A stretch of 64,000 bases of DNA from Aureivirga sp. CE67. Lineage in GTDB: Bacteria; Bacteroidota; Bacteroidia; Flavobacteriales; Flavobacteriaceae. The notes under the pieces were generated by a model that made no database searches, was not told the origin of the DNA, and worked only from the letters and a program-made list of their open reading frames with translations. The stretch is from NCBI RefSeq assembly GCF_015767245.1, contig NZ_JADOTV010000002.1:402281-466280 (forward strand), in the 5' to 3' direction. This document shows positions 51,834 through 60,934 of this stretch, one piece after another. Position 1 is the stretch's first letter, and each line of letters opens with the position of its first letter. Both the position numbers and the translations under genes were made by a program.

Positions 51834-53126
51834 ATGAGTACAATAGTAATAAGTATCGTAGCATTTTTAGGAGTGATTTTAGTTTTGGTAATGGTATTAT
51901 TATATGCTAAATCAAAACTTGTTCCTTCTGGACCTGTGAAGATTAAGATAAATGGAGAAAGAGAGATCGAAGTATCATCTGGATCTACTCTATTAAATAC
52001 ATTAGGAAATGAGAAGATTTTCTTACCATCTGCTTGTGGTGGTGGAGGTTCTTGTGTACAATGTGAATGTCACGTTTTAGAAGGTGGTGGTGAAGCACTT
52101 CCTACAGAAACACCTCACTTTACTAGAAAAGAATTAGCTGGAGGAGTTCGTTTAGCTTGTCAGGTTAAAGTGAAAAATGACATGGAAATTACAATTCCAG
52201 AAGAAGTATTTGGAATTAAGAAATGGGAAGCAAAAGTTGTTTCTAACTACAACGTAGCATCTTTTATTAAAGAGTTTATCGTTGAGTTACCAGAAGATAT
52301 GGATTATAAAGCTGGAGGATATATCCAGATTGAAATTCCTAAATGTGAAATCGATTATAAAGATATCGATATTACAGCACATCCAGAAGAGCACCCAGGA
52401 GAGCCGGAGAAATTTAAGGTTGAGTGGGATAAATTTGGATTATGGCCATTAAAAATGAAAAATGGTGAAAACGTAGAACGTGCATACTCAATGGCTTCTT
52501 ACCCTGCAGAAGGAAGAAGAATTATGTTAAATGTTCGTATTGCTACGCCGCCATGGGATCGTAACAAAAATGGATGGATGGACGTTAACCCAGGGGTTGC
52601 ATCATCTTATATTTTCTCTAGAAAACCAGGTGATACTGTAACAGTTTCTGGACCTTATGGAGAATTCTTTATCAACGAATCTGATGCTGAAATGTTATAT
52701 GTAGGTGGAGGAGCTGGAATGGCACCAATGCGTTCTCACTTATACCACTTATTCAAAACATTAAAGACAGGAAGAAAAGTTACTTACTGGTACGGAGGAC
52801 GTTCTAAGCGTGAATTATTCTACTTAGATCACTTCTATCAATTAGAGAAGCAATTCCCTAACTTTAAATTCTATTTAGTACTTTCTGAACCATTACCTGA
52901 AGATAATTGGGTAAATAAAACAGATGTAAATGATACTAAAGGAGATGGATTCACAGGATTCGTTCACCAAGCAGTAATCGATCAATACTTAACGAAGCAT
53001 GATGCTCCGGAAGATATTGAATTCTATTTCTGTGGACCTCCTATGATGAACAACGCAGTTGTTAAGATGTGTGACGATTTCGGTGTACCACCAGAAAACG
53101 TACGTTTTGATGACTTCGGAGGATAA
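51834..53126 (+). CDS. nqrF: Na+-NQR subunit F (NADH- and FAD-binding)
   Basis: A 430-residue subunit that oxidises NADH and feeds electrons into the complex. An N-terminal membrane helix (about 4-25) is followed by a [2Fe-2S] domain with Cys68, Cys74, Cys77 ([14 protein letters not shown]) and Cys109 (RLACQVK). The FAD-binding RAYSMASYP and NAD-binding [12 protein letters not shown] and [12 protein letters not shown] segments are complete. Last gene of the operon, followed by a terminator. The enzyme couples NADH oxidation to sodium export. Confidence 0.97.
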   Translation: MSTIVISIVAFLGVILVLVMVLLYAKSKLVPSGPVKIKINGEREIEVSSGSTLLNTLGNEKIFLPSACGGGGSCVQCECHVLEGGGEALPTETPHFTRKELAGGVRLACQVKVKNDMEITIPEEVFGIKKWEAKVVSNYNVASFIKEFIVELPEDMDYKAGGYIQIEIPKCEIDYKDIDITAHPEEHPGEPEKFKVEWDKFGLWPLKMKNGENVERAYSMASYPAEGRRIMLNVRIATPPWDRNKNGWMDVNPGVASSYIFSRKPGDTVTVSGPYGEFFINESDAEMLYVGGGAGMAPMRSHLYHLFKTLKTGRKVTYWYGGRSKRELFYLDHFYQLEKQFPNFKFYLVLSEPLPEDNWVNKTDVNDTKGDGFTGFVHQAVIDQYLTKHDAPEDIEFYFCGPPMMNNAVVKMCDDFGVPPENVRFDDFGG

Positions 53127-53149
53127 GAAAATTAAATTCTTTTATAGTA

Positions 53150-53184
53150 AAAAATCTCGATCAATTTTGGTCGAGATTTTTTTT
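53150..53184 (+). terminator. Terminator of the nqr operon
   Basis: AAATCTCGA pairs with TCGAGATTT around TCAATTTTGG, followed by a long T run. Confidence 0.94.
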
Positions 53185-53316
53185 TGGATTATTTCTAGAT
53201 TTATATGAAGTAAATTATAGAAAATTAACACTTTATAAAGCTTTGTAATATTTAAATTATTAATTTTTAATACAAAAACTGTTTTTATAAATTGAGTCGA
53301 TTTTAAAAAAATAAAT

Positions 53317-53901
53317 ATGGGAGCAGCGTACAAAATTCAAGTACAATCAAAGAAAAACGATTCAATTACTTTAAGAGTTTTAAAAATTCATCCAGATTAT
53401 GAACTTATAGGAAAGCAATCTAATGACAAAGAACAATTTTGCCTTCAATTTGTATTAGAATCTTATGATGATTTGAAAAAATATGGACCAAATTCGGACA
53501 ATTTTACACATCCAATGCAAGAGCAAATGGAAAAGTGGTTATTGTTGTCTGATGGTGAAAAAGTTGAATTGACCGCAGAGGAAACCAAAAAATGGGAAAA
53601 CGAAGAGTTCTATACAAATCATCGTAGAATTGATGCAAGAATAGGAAATATGGATACTGGAGTTACGCTATGTATTGAGCCTGAATACAGACAGTTTTGT
53701 TTTGAAGCTCAAGATCATATTTTGAAACATAGTATTGAAGTTGTTGATGAAGATTTAGAAATGATCACTTTTCAAGTAAGTAACCCAGATATGATTTCAC
53801 ACATGGAGGTTGGTTTCACATGGGATTCTGCGGCCTATGACTATTGGAGTTATTGGGCATATGATGTGTATCCTAGATTAAAAGCAGCAGGAGTTTTTTA
53901 A
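53317..53901 (+). CDS. Uncharacterised cytoplasmic protein, possible immunity-type protein
   Basis: A 194-residue soluble acidic protein with no signal peptide or helices long enough for the membrane. It opens MGAAYKIQVQSKKNDSITLRVLKIHPDYEL and is rich in aromatic residues at the end (AYDYWSYWAYDVYPRL). I recognise no family. It has its own terminator and lies 140 bases before two SUKH-type genes, so an immunity or toxin-neutralising role is possible from context only. Confidence 0.6.
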   Translation: MGAAYKIQVQSKKNDSITLRVLKIHPDYELIGKQSNDKEQFCLQFVLESYDDLKKYGPNSDNFTHPMQEQMEKWLLLSDGEKVELTAEETKKWENEEFYTNHRRIDARIGNMDTGVTLCIEPEYRQFCFEAQDHILKHSIEVVDEDLEMITFQVSNPDMISHMEVGFTWDSAAYDYWSYWAYDVYPRLKAAGVF

Positions 53902-53949
53902 GAGATCTTTTTCCAAAAGATTATATTTTAGTTTTAAATAGCAATTAAG

Positions 53950-53981
53950 ACCAGTATTTTAAAAAATACTGGTTTTTTTAT
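53950..53981 (+). terminator. Terminator after the uncharacterised gene
   Basis: ACCAGTATTTT pairs with AAATACTGGT, followed by seven Ts. Confidence 0.92.
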
Positions 53982-54038
53982 GTTTAAATGTTAGATTTGT
54001 AAAGAGTTGTTATAAAGATGAAATAAAAAAGATTAAAC

Positions 54039-54473
54039 ATGAAAATAATATTAGAAAAACAAAAAATTAGCATTGAAGAATTACAAGAATTTGAAGCTTC
54101 CATTAAAGAAAAATTAAATCTTCCATACGATATTGTATTACCAATAGCATATAAAAGACTTATTTTAAATTATAACGGAGGAGTGCCAGAAGAAGAGAAC
54201 GAAGCTTTTCTTGGAGAATATATGATTGATTGTTTTTATTCTATAAAATATGGAAATAATGAAATTGTAAAATATCTAAAATATTTAGGGAATACTCCTT
54301 TTCCTAAAAATGCAATTCCAATTGGAGCTTCGCCAAGTAGTACTATTTATATGGAACTGAATGGAACCCTTATGGGAGGTGTGATAGGTCTTATGTATGA
54401 TAATGGTGATTTAGAAGAATTAGCGGATTCTTTTGAAGAGTTTGTTGAAGATTTGGAAGAATATTCAGGTTGA
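54039..54473 (+). CDS. SMI1/KNR4 (SUKH-1) family protein
   Basis: A 144-residue cytoplasmic protein. The SUKH pattern is seen: an N-terminal helix ISIEELQEFEASIKEKLNLPYDIVLPIAYKRLILNYNGGVPEE, with the characteristic YNGG turn, then FPKNAIPIGASPSSTIYMELNG and a C-terminal helix of acidic residues (FEEFVEDLEEY). SUKH proteins commonly neutralise toxins of polymorphic or contact-dependent systems. No toxin is encoded beside it; it precedes a SUKH-3 gene by 25 bases. Confidence 0.87.
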   Translation: MKIILEKQKISIEELQEFEASIKEKLNLPYDIVLPIAYKRLILNYNGGVPEEENEAFLGEYMIDCFYSIKYGNNEIVKYLKYLGNTPFPKNAIPIGASPSSTIYMELNGTLMGGVIGLMYDNGDLEELADSFEEFVEDLEEYSG

Positions 54474-54498
54474 TTTTTACTCTATAAAAATAATTGAT

Positions 54499-54975
54499 AT
54501 GAAATTTAGAAAAGGAGTAGATAAGATGTTTAGAAAAGCAGGATGGTATCCTGGAAGAAATGTTCAAAAGAAATTTGACAAACTAAAGAATTTTGAAAAA
54601 TTACCTGACTTTTTAAAAGAATTCTTGTACGAATATGGAGACTTAAGAGTAAAGACAATGCCTGTATTTGGTGATGATTTTGTTGCAACATGGCATCTGA
54701 CATTTTACCTGTTTAAATCAATTAATTTTAAGACTTATTCAAATAAATATGCTTCTTATGGAAATGATTTGATAACGTATCCATTAGGGTATTATGATAT
54801 GGATAGGTCAGTTGTGGAGTGTGATAAAGATGGAAGAATTTATATGGTTGGAGAAACGATCGTTTTACTTTCAGATAATTTTTATGAAGGGTTGAGCAAA
54901 ATAATATGTGAAGACTACTCTGATATATTATATTGGGATTTTGAAAAAAAAAGTTGGGTGTCATATAGAGTTTGA
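54499..54975 (+). CDS. SUKH-3 domain immunity-type protein
   Basis: A 158-residue protein. I chose MKFRKGVDKMFRKAGWYPGRNVQKKF at 54499 as start; an upstream ATG at 54433 overlaps the previous gene and adds residues without family resemblance. The KAGWYPGRNV sequence is the SUKH-3 hallmark, followed by LPDFLKEFLYEYGDLRV and the later segment YPLGYYDMDRSVVECDKDGRIYMVGET. It probably shares a transcript with the SMI1/KNR4 gene and belongs to an orphan immunity set. Confidence 0.82.
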   Translation: MKFRKGVDKMFRKAGWYPGRNVQKKFDKLKNFEKLPDFLKEFLYEYGDLRVKTMPVFGDDFVATWHLTFYLFKSINFKTYSNKYASYGNDLITYPLGYYDMDRSVVECDKDGRIYMVGETIVLLSDNFYEGLSKIICEDYSDILYWDFEKKSWVSYRV

Positions 54976-55038
54976 AATTTTATAGAAAAGATTAAAATAT
55001 TGCCTTGAACCTGAAGTTTTGATGTTCAAAATAAATTA

Positions 55039-55069
55039 AAAACAGCAATTAATAAATAATTGCTGTTTA
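55039..55069. terminator. Terminator between SUKH-3 and YceI genes
   Basis: AAACAGCAATTA pairs with TAATTGCTGTTT around ATAAA, flanked by A runs on both sides, so it can work in either direction. Confidence 0.88.
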
Positions 55070-55084
55070 AAAATCATTTCAAAA

Positions 55085-55726
55085 CTAAACTAAATAAACT
55101 TTAAACTGAATTTTTACTTTGTCTTTAATAGTGCTATCCATTAATTCTGTAAGACTAAATAACTTTTCAGATTTTGGTCCAATTTTCCACTGTGTTCTAT
55201 CAATGTAAAAAGCATTTGATGTAAGAATTAAATGTTCGTTTTCTTTTTTGATTTGGACAAGGAAAGAAATTTCATTTTCAATACCACGCATTTTTAAATT
55301 ACCAGTAAGCATTCCGTCAGAAAAGTTGGTGATTTGAAAAGTTGCTTTCGGAAATTTTTCTGCTTCAAAAAAATCTGGATCGATAAGATGATTATAGATT
55401 TCTACATAATCTTCATCTTCTTTTTCCATGTCTGTTACTTCTAAATCTTTGATGTTAAATTCAAAAGTTCCTTTCGTGATTTTCTGATTCTGTAATTCCA
55501 AAAGCCCTTTAGAAATAGGAAAAATTCCAGTATGTCCTCCAGAAATTTGCTTTGCTTCCCAGTCCAAAACAGATTTTTTAGAAACAACTTTATAGATTCC
55601 ATTATCGATTGTTGCTTCTTTTTTTACTTCTTTTTCTGTGGTTTTTATTTCGGATTGCTTTGGAGCTTCATCGCACGCTGCAAGAAATAATAGACCAAAA
55701 AAACCGATTAAGATTGTTTTTTTCAT
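55085..55726 (-). CDS. YceI-like lipoprotein
   Basis: A 213-residue lipoprotein (lipobox LAACD, Cys18) with a YceI lipocalin-like fold from about 45: YKVVSKKSVLDWEAKQISGGHTGIFPISKGLLELQNQ, KGTFEFNIKDLEVTD and FEAEKFPKATFQITNF, then TGNLKMRGIENEISFLV. YceI proteins bind isoprenoid-type lipids in the periplasm. It is the third gene of the GT2-GT39-YceI operon, 2 bases after GT39, which suggests a link with polyprenyl-phosphate sugars. Confidence 0.9.
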   Translation of the reverse strand: MKKTILIGFFGLLFLAACDEAPKQSEIKTTEKEVKKEATIDNGIYKVVSKKSVLDWEAKQISGGHTGIFPISKGLLELQNQKITKGTFEFNIKDLEVTDMEKEDEDYVEIYNHLIDPDFFEAEKFPKATFQITNFSDGMLTGNLKMRGIENEISFLVQIKKENEHLILTSNAFYIDRTQWKIGPKSEKLFSLTELMDSTIKDKVKIQFKVYLV

Positions 55727-55728
55727 GA

Positions 55729-57126
55729 TTATTTATAATTAAAAGTATAATATGCTTTGTTTTTATTTTGAGTTCTAACTTTTAGTTTTTTATAGGTTGG
55801 AATATCCATTTTTAAAGCTTTTTTATGTTCAATGATAATTTGTAAAGCTTCCTTGTTTTCAATTTTGTTTTGCAAATCTTCCATAGAAATCTGCTGAATT
55901 TTTCCTTGACTATAAAACTGACTTGAATAAGTTTTGTCTTCTAGGTAATAAAGCGGAATTTCTTCTACCGTATTTTTTAAAAGATATTTGTCCGACTTGA
56001 TATAATATTCAAAATCTCCTGTCCATTTTGTAGAAATAAAAACCAGAATAGCTAAAAAAGGAATCAGAAAACCGATGCAGAATTGTGTTTTCTTATGTCT
56101 TATAGTTTTCCACCAATGCAAGATGAGCAAAGCAAAAGGCACCATAACAGGCAAAATATATGGATGGATTAAACTTTTAGAAACAGTGAAAAATATAGGC
56201 GTCCATAGAAACCATAAAAAAAGAAAACTAACCCAAGGTTTTTTTAGCAATTGCTTTTTGTGTGTCCAAAGATTTTTTCCGAAAGAAAAACACCAAGGAA
56301 GCGTGAAGAGAAGTAAGAAAATCCAAACAATTCCCAAAGGTTGAATTTTTGGAAACCCATACTTGTCTCCGCTCCAACTTGCATCAAAAAAACGTTTGAA
56401 ATGTTCTCCAACGATGAAATAATTAATAAAACCTTCTGATTCTTTTTCAGCTAAATAATACCAAGGAATCGAAATGAATCCTACAATAAGAATTCCGAGA
56501 ATCCACGGAAATTTTTTCCAAATAATAAAATGTTTTTTATGAATAATTGTCCAAAGAAAAAGTGGAGGAAATGTCAGAATAAATACGATAGGGCCTTTTG
56601 CTAGCAAACCAAAACCAAGTCCTACGAAAAATAAATATTTCCAATAATTCTTCGAATTTTTTTGCATCGTTTCCCAAAATGAAAGCATTGTTAGAACAAC
56701 ACAAAAAGAAAGACTAACATCTGTAGAAACTACACCTGTGTGCAAAATAAATTCTGGAATCGTTAATAAAATTAGACCAGGTAAGAAGAAAGGTAAGTTT
56801 TCTTTTTTAGCATATTTTCCAACTAAAAAAAGAATACCTATAGATAAAAGTAAAGCTGGAAGTCGGACGAAAAATTCGTTGTTTCCAAAAGCAGAAATAC
56901 TAAGTGCCGAAAACCAAGTAGAAAGCGGAGGTTTTGCCCAAAACGGAATTCCATAATCTATTTGCGGCATGATCCATTGTTGCGTTTCTGCCATGATTCT
57001 AGCAATTTCTGCATAGCGAGCTTCCGTTTTATCCATGAAAGGAATCACAGCGTTTAGAAAAGCTCGTAGGAATAGAATGAAAATAACTAGCAGATTCACC
57101 ATTTTGTTCGTTTTAAGATAAGGCAT
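55729..57126 (-). CDS. GT39/ArnT-like membrane glycosyltransferase
   Basis: A 465-residue membrane protein with about 11-12 helices. The first periplasmic loop holds the catalytic-type DKTEARYAEIARIMAETQQWIMPQ and GIPFWAKPPLSTWFSALS, characteristic of ArnT/PMT-type transferases that use polyprenyl-phosphate sugars. The last about 75 residues are soluble. It probably transfers a sugar supplied on a lipid by the upstream GT2 to an envelope acceptor. Its start overlaps the GT2 end by 14 bases, so the two are translationally coupled. Confidence 0.92.
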   Translation of the reverse strand: MPYLKTNKMVNLLVIFILFLRAFLNAVIPFMDKTEARYAEIARIMAETQQWIMPQIDYGIPFWAKPPLSTWFSALSISAFGNNEFFVRLPALLLSIGILFLVGKYAKKENLPFFLPGLILLTIPEFILHTGVVSTDVSLSFCVVLTMLSFWETMQKNSKNYWKYLFFVGLGFGLLAKGPIVFILTFPPLFLWTIIHKKHFIIWKKFPWILGILIVGFISIPWYYLAEKESEGFINYFIVGEHFKRFFDASWSGDKYGFPKIQPLGIVWIFLLLFTLPWCFSFGKNLWTHKKQLLKKPWVSFLFLWFLWTPIFFTVSKSLIHPYILPVMVPFALLILHWWKTIRHKKTQFCIGFLIPFLAILVFISTKWTGDFEYYIKSDKYLLKNTVEEIPLYYLEDKTYSSQFYSQGKIQQISMEDLQNKIENKEALQIIIEHKKALKMDIPTYKKLKVRTQNKNKAYYTFNYK

Positions 57127-57895
57127 TTTCTAAAGCTTTTTTGTGGTTCTTTTCTGAAGTTTTGTATTTATTTTTGATTCGCAGTAAATCGAACCAGAGT
57201 TTGAAGAAATAAGAAAATTTGACTTTAGAATCGTCCGTATCAATCCAACTTTTTAATGGGATTTCTAAACAATTATTTTTGATTTCTTCTTGTCCTAAAG
57301 AATGAATGAGTCGATGGAAAATTTCGACATCAAAAAGCCATTTGGAAATAAATTTTTCTTGAAATATTCCGCTTACGATTTCTTTCGAAAAAACTTTGCA
57401 ACCACACTGAGTGTCATAAACTTTGACTTTTAGTTGTAGAGAAATTAAAGTAGCAATAATTCTTCCTATGAAAAAACGGTAGAATTTTCGATCAATTTTG
57501 GTATCTAATTTTGCAATTCTTGAACCAAATGCAAAAGAATAATTTTCGTTTAATTTTTGATGAATTTCATAACATTCTTCCAAAGAAGTAGAAAGATCTG
57601 CATCTAGATAAGCGATGTTTCGAAACTCAAAACATTTTAGACAAAGTAAAATTCCTGCTCTTACTGCAAAAGCTTTTCCTCTATTTTCTTGAAGATTTAA
57701 AACTTCTACTTGGTCTGGAAATTTTTGCTCAATTGCTTCTAAAACTTCTTTTGTATTGTCGGAAGAACCATCGTTTACAAAACAAATAAATCGACTTAAA
57801 TCGAGAGATAAATATTTTTCAAATAAATCAACCTGTAGTCGATTTGCTTCGTTGAAACAAGGGATAACGATTATTAATTCATGATTAAATTGCAT
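57113..57895 (-). CDS. Family 2 glycosyltransferase, polyprenyl-phosphate sugar synthase type
   Basis: A 260-residue GT-A fold enzyme: IIVIPCFNEANRL, CFVNDGSSDNTKEVL, NRGKAFAVRAGIL, then the metal-binding LDADLSTSLEE and VYDTQCGCKVFSKEI. The last two are typical of the dolichyl-phosphate-mannose/glucose synthase branch. It is cytoplasmic or membrane-peripheral and makes the lipid-linked sugar for the GT39 protein. First gene of the operon. Confidence 0.92.
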   Translation of the reverse strand: MQFNHELIIVIPCFNEANRLQVDLFEKYLSLDLSRFICFVNDGSSDNTKEVLEAIEQKFPDQVEVLNLQENRGKAFAVRAGILLCLKCFEFRNIAYLDADLSTSLEECYEIHQKLNENYSFAFGSRIAKLDTKIDRKFYRFFIGRIIATLISLQLKVKVYDTQCGCKVFSKEIVSGIFQEKFISKWLFDVEIFHRLIHSLGQEEIKNNCLEIPLKSWIDTDDSKVKFSYFFKLWFDLLRIKNKYKTSEKNHKKALENALS

Positions 57896-57929
57896 TCTTT
57901 GAGGTTTAAAATTGTCAAAAACTTTGCAG

Positions 57930-57937
57930 CAAAATTA
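57930..57937 (-). promoter_or_regulatory. Candidate -7 box of the GT2-GT39-YceI operon
   Basis: Plus-strand CAAAATTA reads TAATTTTG on the minus strand, matching TAnnTTTG, 35 bases before the start. A CAAA (TTTG) at 57953 is 15 bases further, slightly closer than usual. Confidence 0.5.
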
Positions 57938-57974
57938 AAACCCAAATTCAGTCAAAACGAGTTCAATAAGTCCT

Positions 57975-57997
57975 GAAAACAGATGTCGAACTTATTT
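57975..57997. promoter_or_regulatory. Shared motif, copy 1 (upstream of GT2 operon)
   Basis: A 23-base sequence beginning GAAAACAGATGTCGAACTTA matches the copy at 59169-59191 in 21 of 23 positions. It sits 80 bases before the GT2 start, between it and the AraC regulator gene. Possible regulator binding site. Confidence 0.55.
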
Positions 57998-58019
57998 GAA
58001 ACGAATAGAAATGAAATGT

Positions 58020-59051
58020 TTATGAATTATCGTCTTTTTTCTCCAAACTCTTCTTAAAAGCATTTGGAGTCATCCCTTTTTCTTTTTTAAAACATGTGTA
58101 AAAAGAGGTTTTGGAGCTAAAACCAACCTCGAAAGCAATACCTAATAAAGTGTAGTTTTTATATTTTTCGTCTTGAAGATAGTTGATAAATTCTTCCACA
58201 CGATATTTATTCAAAATGTCTTGAAAATTTCCACCAAGATGTAGATTCAAAATTTCAGATAATTGTTGCCTAGAAATTCCCAATTGTTTTGCAACATCGT
58301 TTACTTTGATTTCTTTGTTTTTAAAGATTTTTTCCTTTTCAAAAAGATCTAGAATTCGTTGCTTTTCTGTTTCAATAGTATCTTTTTTTAGGTTGGAACT
58401 TTTATATTTCTCCAATTTAGGTTTTGGCAAAACAGATTTCGGATTGATGATAAAATTGAAAATAATAATATAGAAAAGTAAAACCGACAAACCGATGATT
58501 CCATAACTTTCGATAAAAGGAATGCTATCGTGTTTTTGATAAAGAATATCTGCCAATTTTTCAACCAAAAAAATAATAGTATAAGGAATCAGAAAATATA
58601 AAACCCATTTTTTCTCTGCTTTTTTGTAGGTAATATATATAGTGTTCACCAAATAATAAGAAATTACCAACATGATTGGAATTCGCATGATCACTGACGT
58701 AAATGCATTTTCAATAAAAAAGACATTTTCAAAAATTTCAAAAACGGTGAATATTAAATAAGGGATAAAATAGACAAAATCTCTTTGATCGAATTTCTTT
58801 TTATCGGAATATTGGTATTTGATAAATAGAAAGAAAAAAGTAATAAACAATAAATCGTAGAAAAAAAACCAATGCGCATCTTTCACAAAAAGATTGTAAT
58901 CATCATCGCCTATTGCATAACCAACAATGGAAATTATAAGTCCAATTAAAAGCCAAAAATTTACTGGTTTGAATTCTTTTTTTTGTCTTATCAAAATTAA
59001 TAATAAGAATAAACCTTGAAGAATGGCAATAATTTGGATTGTTTGTAACAT
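58020..59051 (-). CDS. Membrane-anchored AraC-family transcriptional regulator
   Basis: A 343-residue protein. Residues about 1-205 form seven membrane helices (LQTIQIIAILQGLFLLLILI through LSVLLFYIIIFNFII). A linker leads to a C-terminal AraC helix-turn-helix pair at about 245-340 (VNDVAKQLGISRQQLSEILNLHLGGNF and GIAFEVGFSSKTSFYTCFKKEKGMTPNAF). Such fusions are common in Bacteroidota and probably sense membrane or periplasmic signals. A 23-base motif lies both upstream of this gene and upstream of the GT2 operon, so it may control both. Confidence 0.92.
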   Translation of the reverse strand: MLQTIQIIAILQGLFLLLILIRQKKEFKPVNFWLLIGLIISIVGYAIGDDDYNLFVKDAHWFFFYDLLFITFFFLFIKYQYSDKKKFDQRDFVYFIPYLIFTVFEIFENVFFIENAFTSVIMRIPIMLVISYYLVNTIYITYKKAEKKWVLYFLIPYTIIFLVEKLADILYQKHDSIPFIESYGIIGLSVLLFYIIIFNFIINPKSVLPKPKLEKYKSSNLKKDTIETEKQRILDLFEKEKIFKNKEIKVNDVAKQLGISRQQLSEILNLHLGGNFQDILNKYRVEEFINYLQDEKYKNYTLLGIAFEVGFSSKTSFYTCFKKEKGMTPNAFKKSLEKKDDNS

Positions 59052-59378
59052 AGATTTTGTCGAAATTTAAACTAAGATACTTAAGAATTTTAGGATTCTA
59101 TTTATAATAACGATTTAAAAATTTGCAAAAATACTATTCAGCTCAAATTATGGAAATTAAAAAGGTTCAGAAAACAGATTTCGAACTTTTTTAAAATTTA
59201 AACCATTGATTTTTATTTATTTGTGATTTTTGTGAAATTGCTCTGTATTTCTGTTATTTTTCTCTGGAACTTAATTTTTTTAAGCTTTTGAAGATTTTCT
59301 ATTTTGATTTTTTAAATTGCTACTGTAAAAAAATGTTGGAAAAGCTGATGTTTTAAAAATTATAAAACCCACGAAAAA
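59052..59378. other. Intergenic region between divergent genes
   Basis: No gene is seen in this AT-rich region between the AraC regulator and a plus-strand secreted-protein gene. It carries the second copy of the shared 23-base motif at 59169-59191. I found no full-consensus promoter. Confidence 0.5.
59169..59191. promoter_or_regulatory. Shared motif, copy 2 (upstream of the AraC gene)
   Basis: Begins GAAAACAGATTTCGAACTTT. With the preceding AAGGTTC it forms an inverted AAGGTTC/GAACTT pair. It lies about 118 bases before the regulator start and matches the copy at 57975. Confidence 0.55.
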
Positions 59379-60110
59379 ATGAACTTACTATGGAAATGTA
59401 TTCTTTGTTTTCTTGTTTGTGTTAGTGTAGTTGCACAAGAGAAAAAATTGAAAGGAGAAGTTTTGAGTCTTGGAGAAAGATTAGAAAATGTACATATCAA
59501 AAACAAAACGACTAAAGTGGTAACTACAACAAATGAAGAAGGTATTTTTGAAATACAAACAAAAGCTGGCGATACTTTAAGTTTTTCCTATGTTGGTATG
59601 GAGAATTTGATTTTGATTGTAAGAGAAAGGTATTTTGAGAAAGAGCTTTATCAGGCAAAAATGCGACCAATTATCAATGAATTGAACGAAGTAGTTTTAT
59701 ACAATGCTCCAAAAGTAGATGCGGTTTCTTTAGGTATTGTTCCAAAAGGAAAAAAGAAACCAACGGTTGCAGAAAGAAGATATAGATTAGCTACTACAGG
59801 TCTAATTGATCCGATAATTAATGCGATTAGTGGAAGAACAAAACGGATGAAAAAACATTTGGCAGCAGAAAAAAAAGTGATGAAGTTTAATTATTTGAAA
59901 GAAAATTATTCTGATTTTTTACAAGAAGAACTAGACTTGACAGAGGAAATTATAGATATGTTTTTGAATTATTTGGTTGATAAAAATGAGCTTCGAATTT
60001 CTATAAATAATGAAGAAAGAGAGGAAATTCAATTTTTTATGGTCGGAAGTTGGGTGGATTTTAAAGAGACAGAGCATTTTAAAAAATATTTAGAAGAAAA
60101 AGAAAAATAG
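59379..60110 (+). CDS. Secreted protein with carboxypeptidase-like regulatory domain
   Basis: A 243-residue exported protein with signal peptide (SVVAQ) and a carboxypeptidase-regulatory-like beta-sandwich at about 22-105 (LKGEVLSLGERLENVHIKNKTTKVVTTTNEEGIFEIQTKAGDTLSFSYVGM), the domain found at the start of many SusC/TonB receptors. The remaining about 130 residues are helical and charged, with no barrel. This stand-alone type is common in Flavobacteriia, and its function is unknown. Confidence 0.82.
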   Translation: MNLLWKCILCFLVCVSVVAQEKKLKGEVLSLGERLENVHIKNKTTKVVTTTNEEGIFEIQTKAGDTLSFSYVGMENLILIVRERYFEKELYQAKMRPIINELNEVVLYNAPKVDAVSLGIVPKGKKKPTVAERRYRLATTGLIDPIINAISGRTKRMKKHLAAEKKVMKFNYLKENYSDFLQEELDLTEEIIDMFLNYLVDKNELRISINNEEREEIQFFMVGSWVDFKETEHFKKYLEEKEK

Positions 60111-60184
60111 GAGAGGATTTGATAAGGATTTTTTGATTTGAAGGTTTTAAAAAAGATTGTTTTAATTGTGAAACTATAAAAGCT

Positions 60185-60931
60185 ATGAAGCACAAACAGA
60201 TTTTAATTTTAGTTTTATTTTGTTCCTTATTTCAGATTTCTTGTAGTAGAAATGAAGAAAAAGAAATGATGAATAAACTTCTTGAAGAAGAAATAGAAGT
60301 TCAATTATTAGAATTAAATACCAGATCTATTGAGTTTTTTGATAGAAATATGGATTTTTCTATGAAAGAACAAATGAAAAATTTAGATGATTTTTTTACT
60401 TATAAAAAAGAACTAAACGCTATCTTCTCATCAGACAATAGACACAGAGATTTGCTAAAAGAGAAAAATTATTTTCTAAACAAAATTCCTGAGAAAAATA
60501 CTTATCGATTAAGGAATTTTCTAAATTATAGTTATGCATTTTTAGAAAAAAATCTTCCTTTTAAGACGAAAGAATTATTATTAAAAAGTAATTTAATTCA
60601 GGAAGCACATTATTATTGTGAAATAGATAATTCCACACGCATGCAGCCAATTGAACCTTTTGTACTTTCTTTGATTAGTGATGCTAAAAATAACAAGAAA
60701 AAAATAACTCCTATTACTTGGTATCCAACATTTAGTGAAGCTAATGAGATTTCTTTTTCTTATCATGAAAATGAATGGTTTAAACTAGAAAATAAAAATT
60801 GTAAAGTGTTTTCTGAAATCGAAATAAGTCCACTTGATTCAGGAATTTATAGAATGAATGGAAATGTTGTTTATTATACAATTAATGGAAGAATCAATCT
60901 TCCGATAGATTATGATTTAATAATTAAATAA
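60185..60931 (+). CDS. Lipoprotein of unknown function
   Basis: A 248-residue lipoprotein, lipobox FQISC (Cys21). The mature part is mostly helical and charged for about 150 residues, then has a beta segment near the end (DSGIYRMNGNVVYYTINGRINLPIDYDLII), with a G-Y-x-x-G-x-V pattern resembling GldM-type beta domains; that resemblance is weak. It is followed after 3 bases by a second lipoprotein of similar layout. Confidence 0.7.
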   Translation: MKHKQILILVLFCSLFQISCSRNEEKEMMNKLLEEEIEVQLLELNTRSIEFFDRNMDFSMKEQMKNLDDFFTYKKELNAIFSSDNRHRDLLKEKNYFLNKIPEKNTYRLRNFLNYSYAFLEKNLPFKTKELLLKSNLIQEAHYYCEIDNSTRMQPIEPFVLSLISDAKNNKKKITPITWYPTFSEANEISFSYHENEWFKLENKNCKVFSEIEISPLDSGIYRMNGNVVYYTINGRINLPIDYDLIIK

Positions 60932-60934
60932 GCT

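Noticed and set aside
54433..54498. Upstream start of the SUKH-3 protein
   Set aside because: It overlaps the SMI1/KNR4 gene and adds residues unlike the family.
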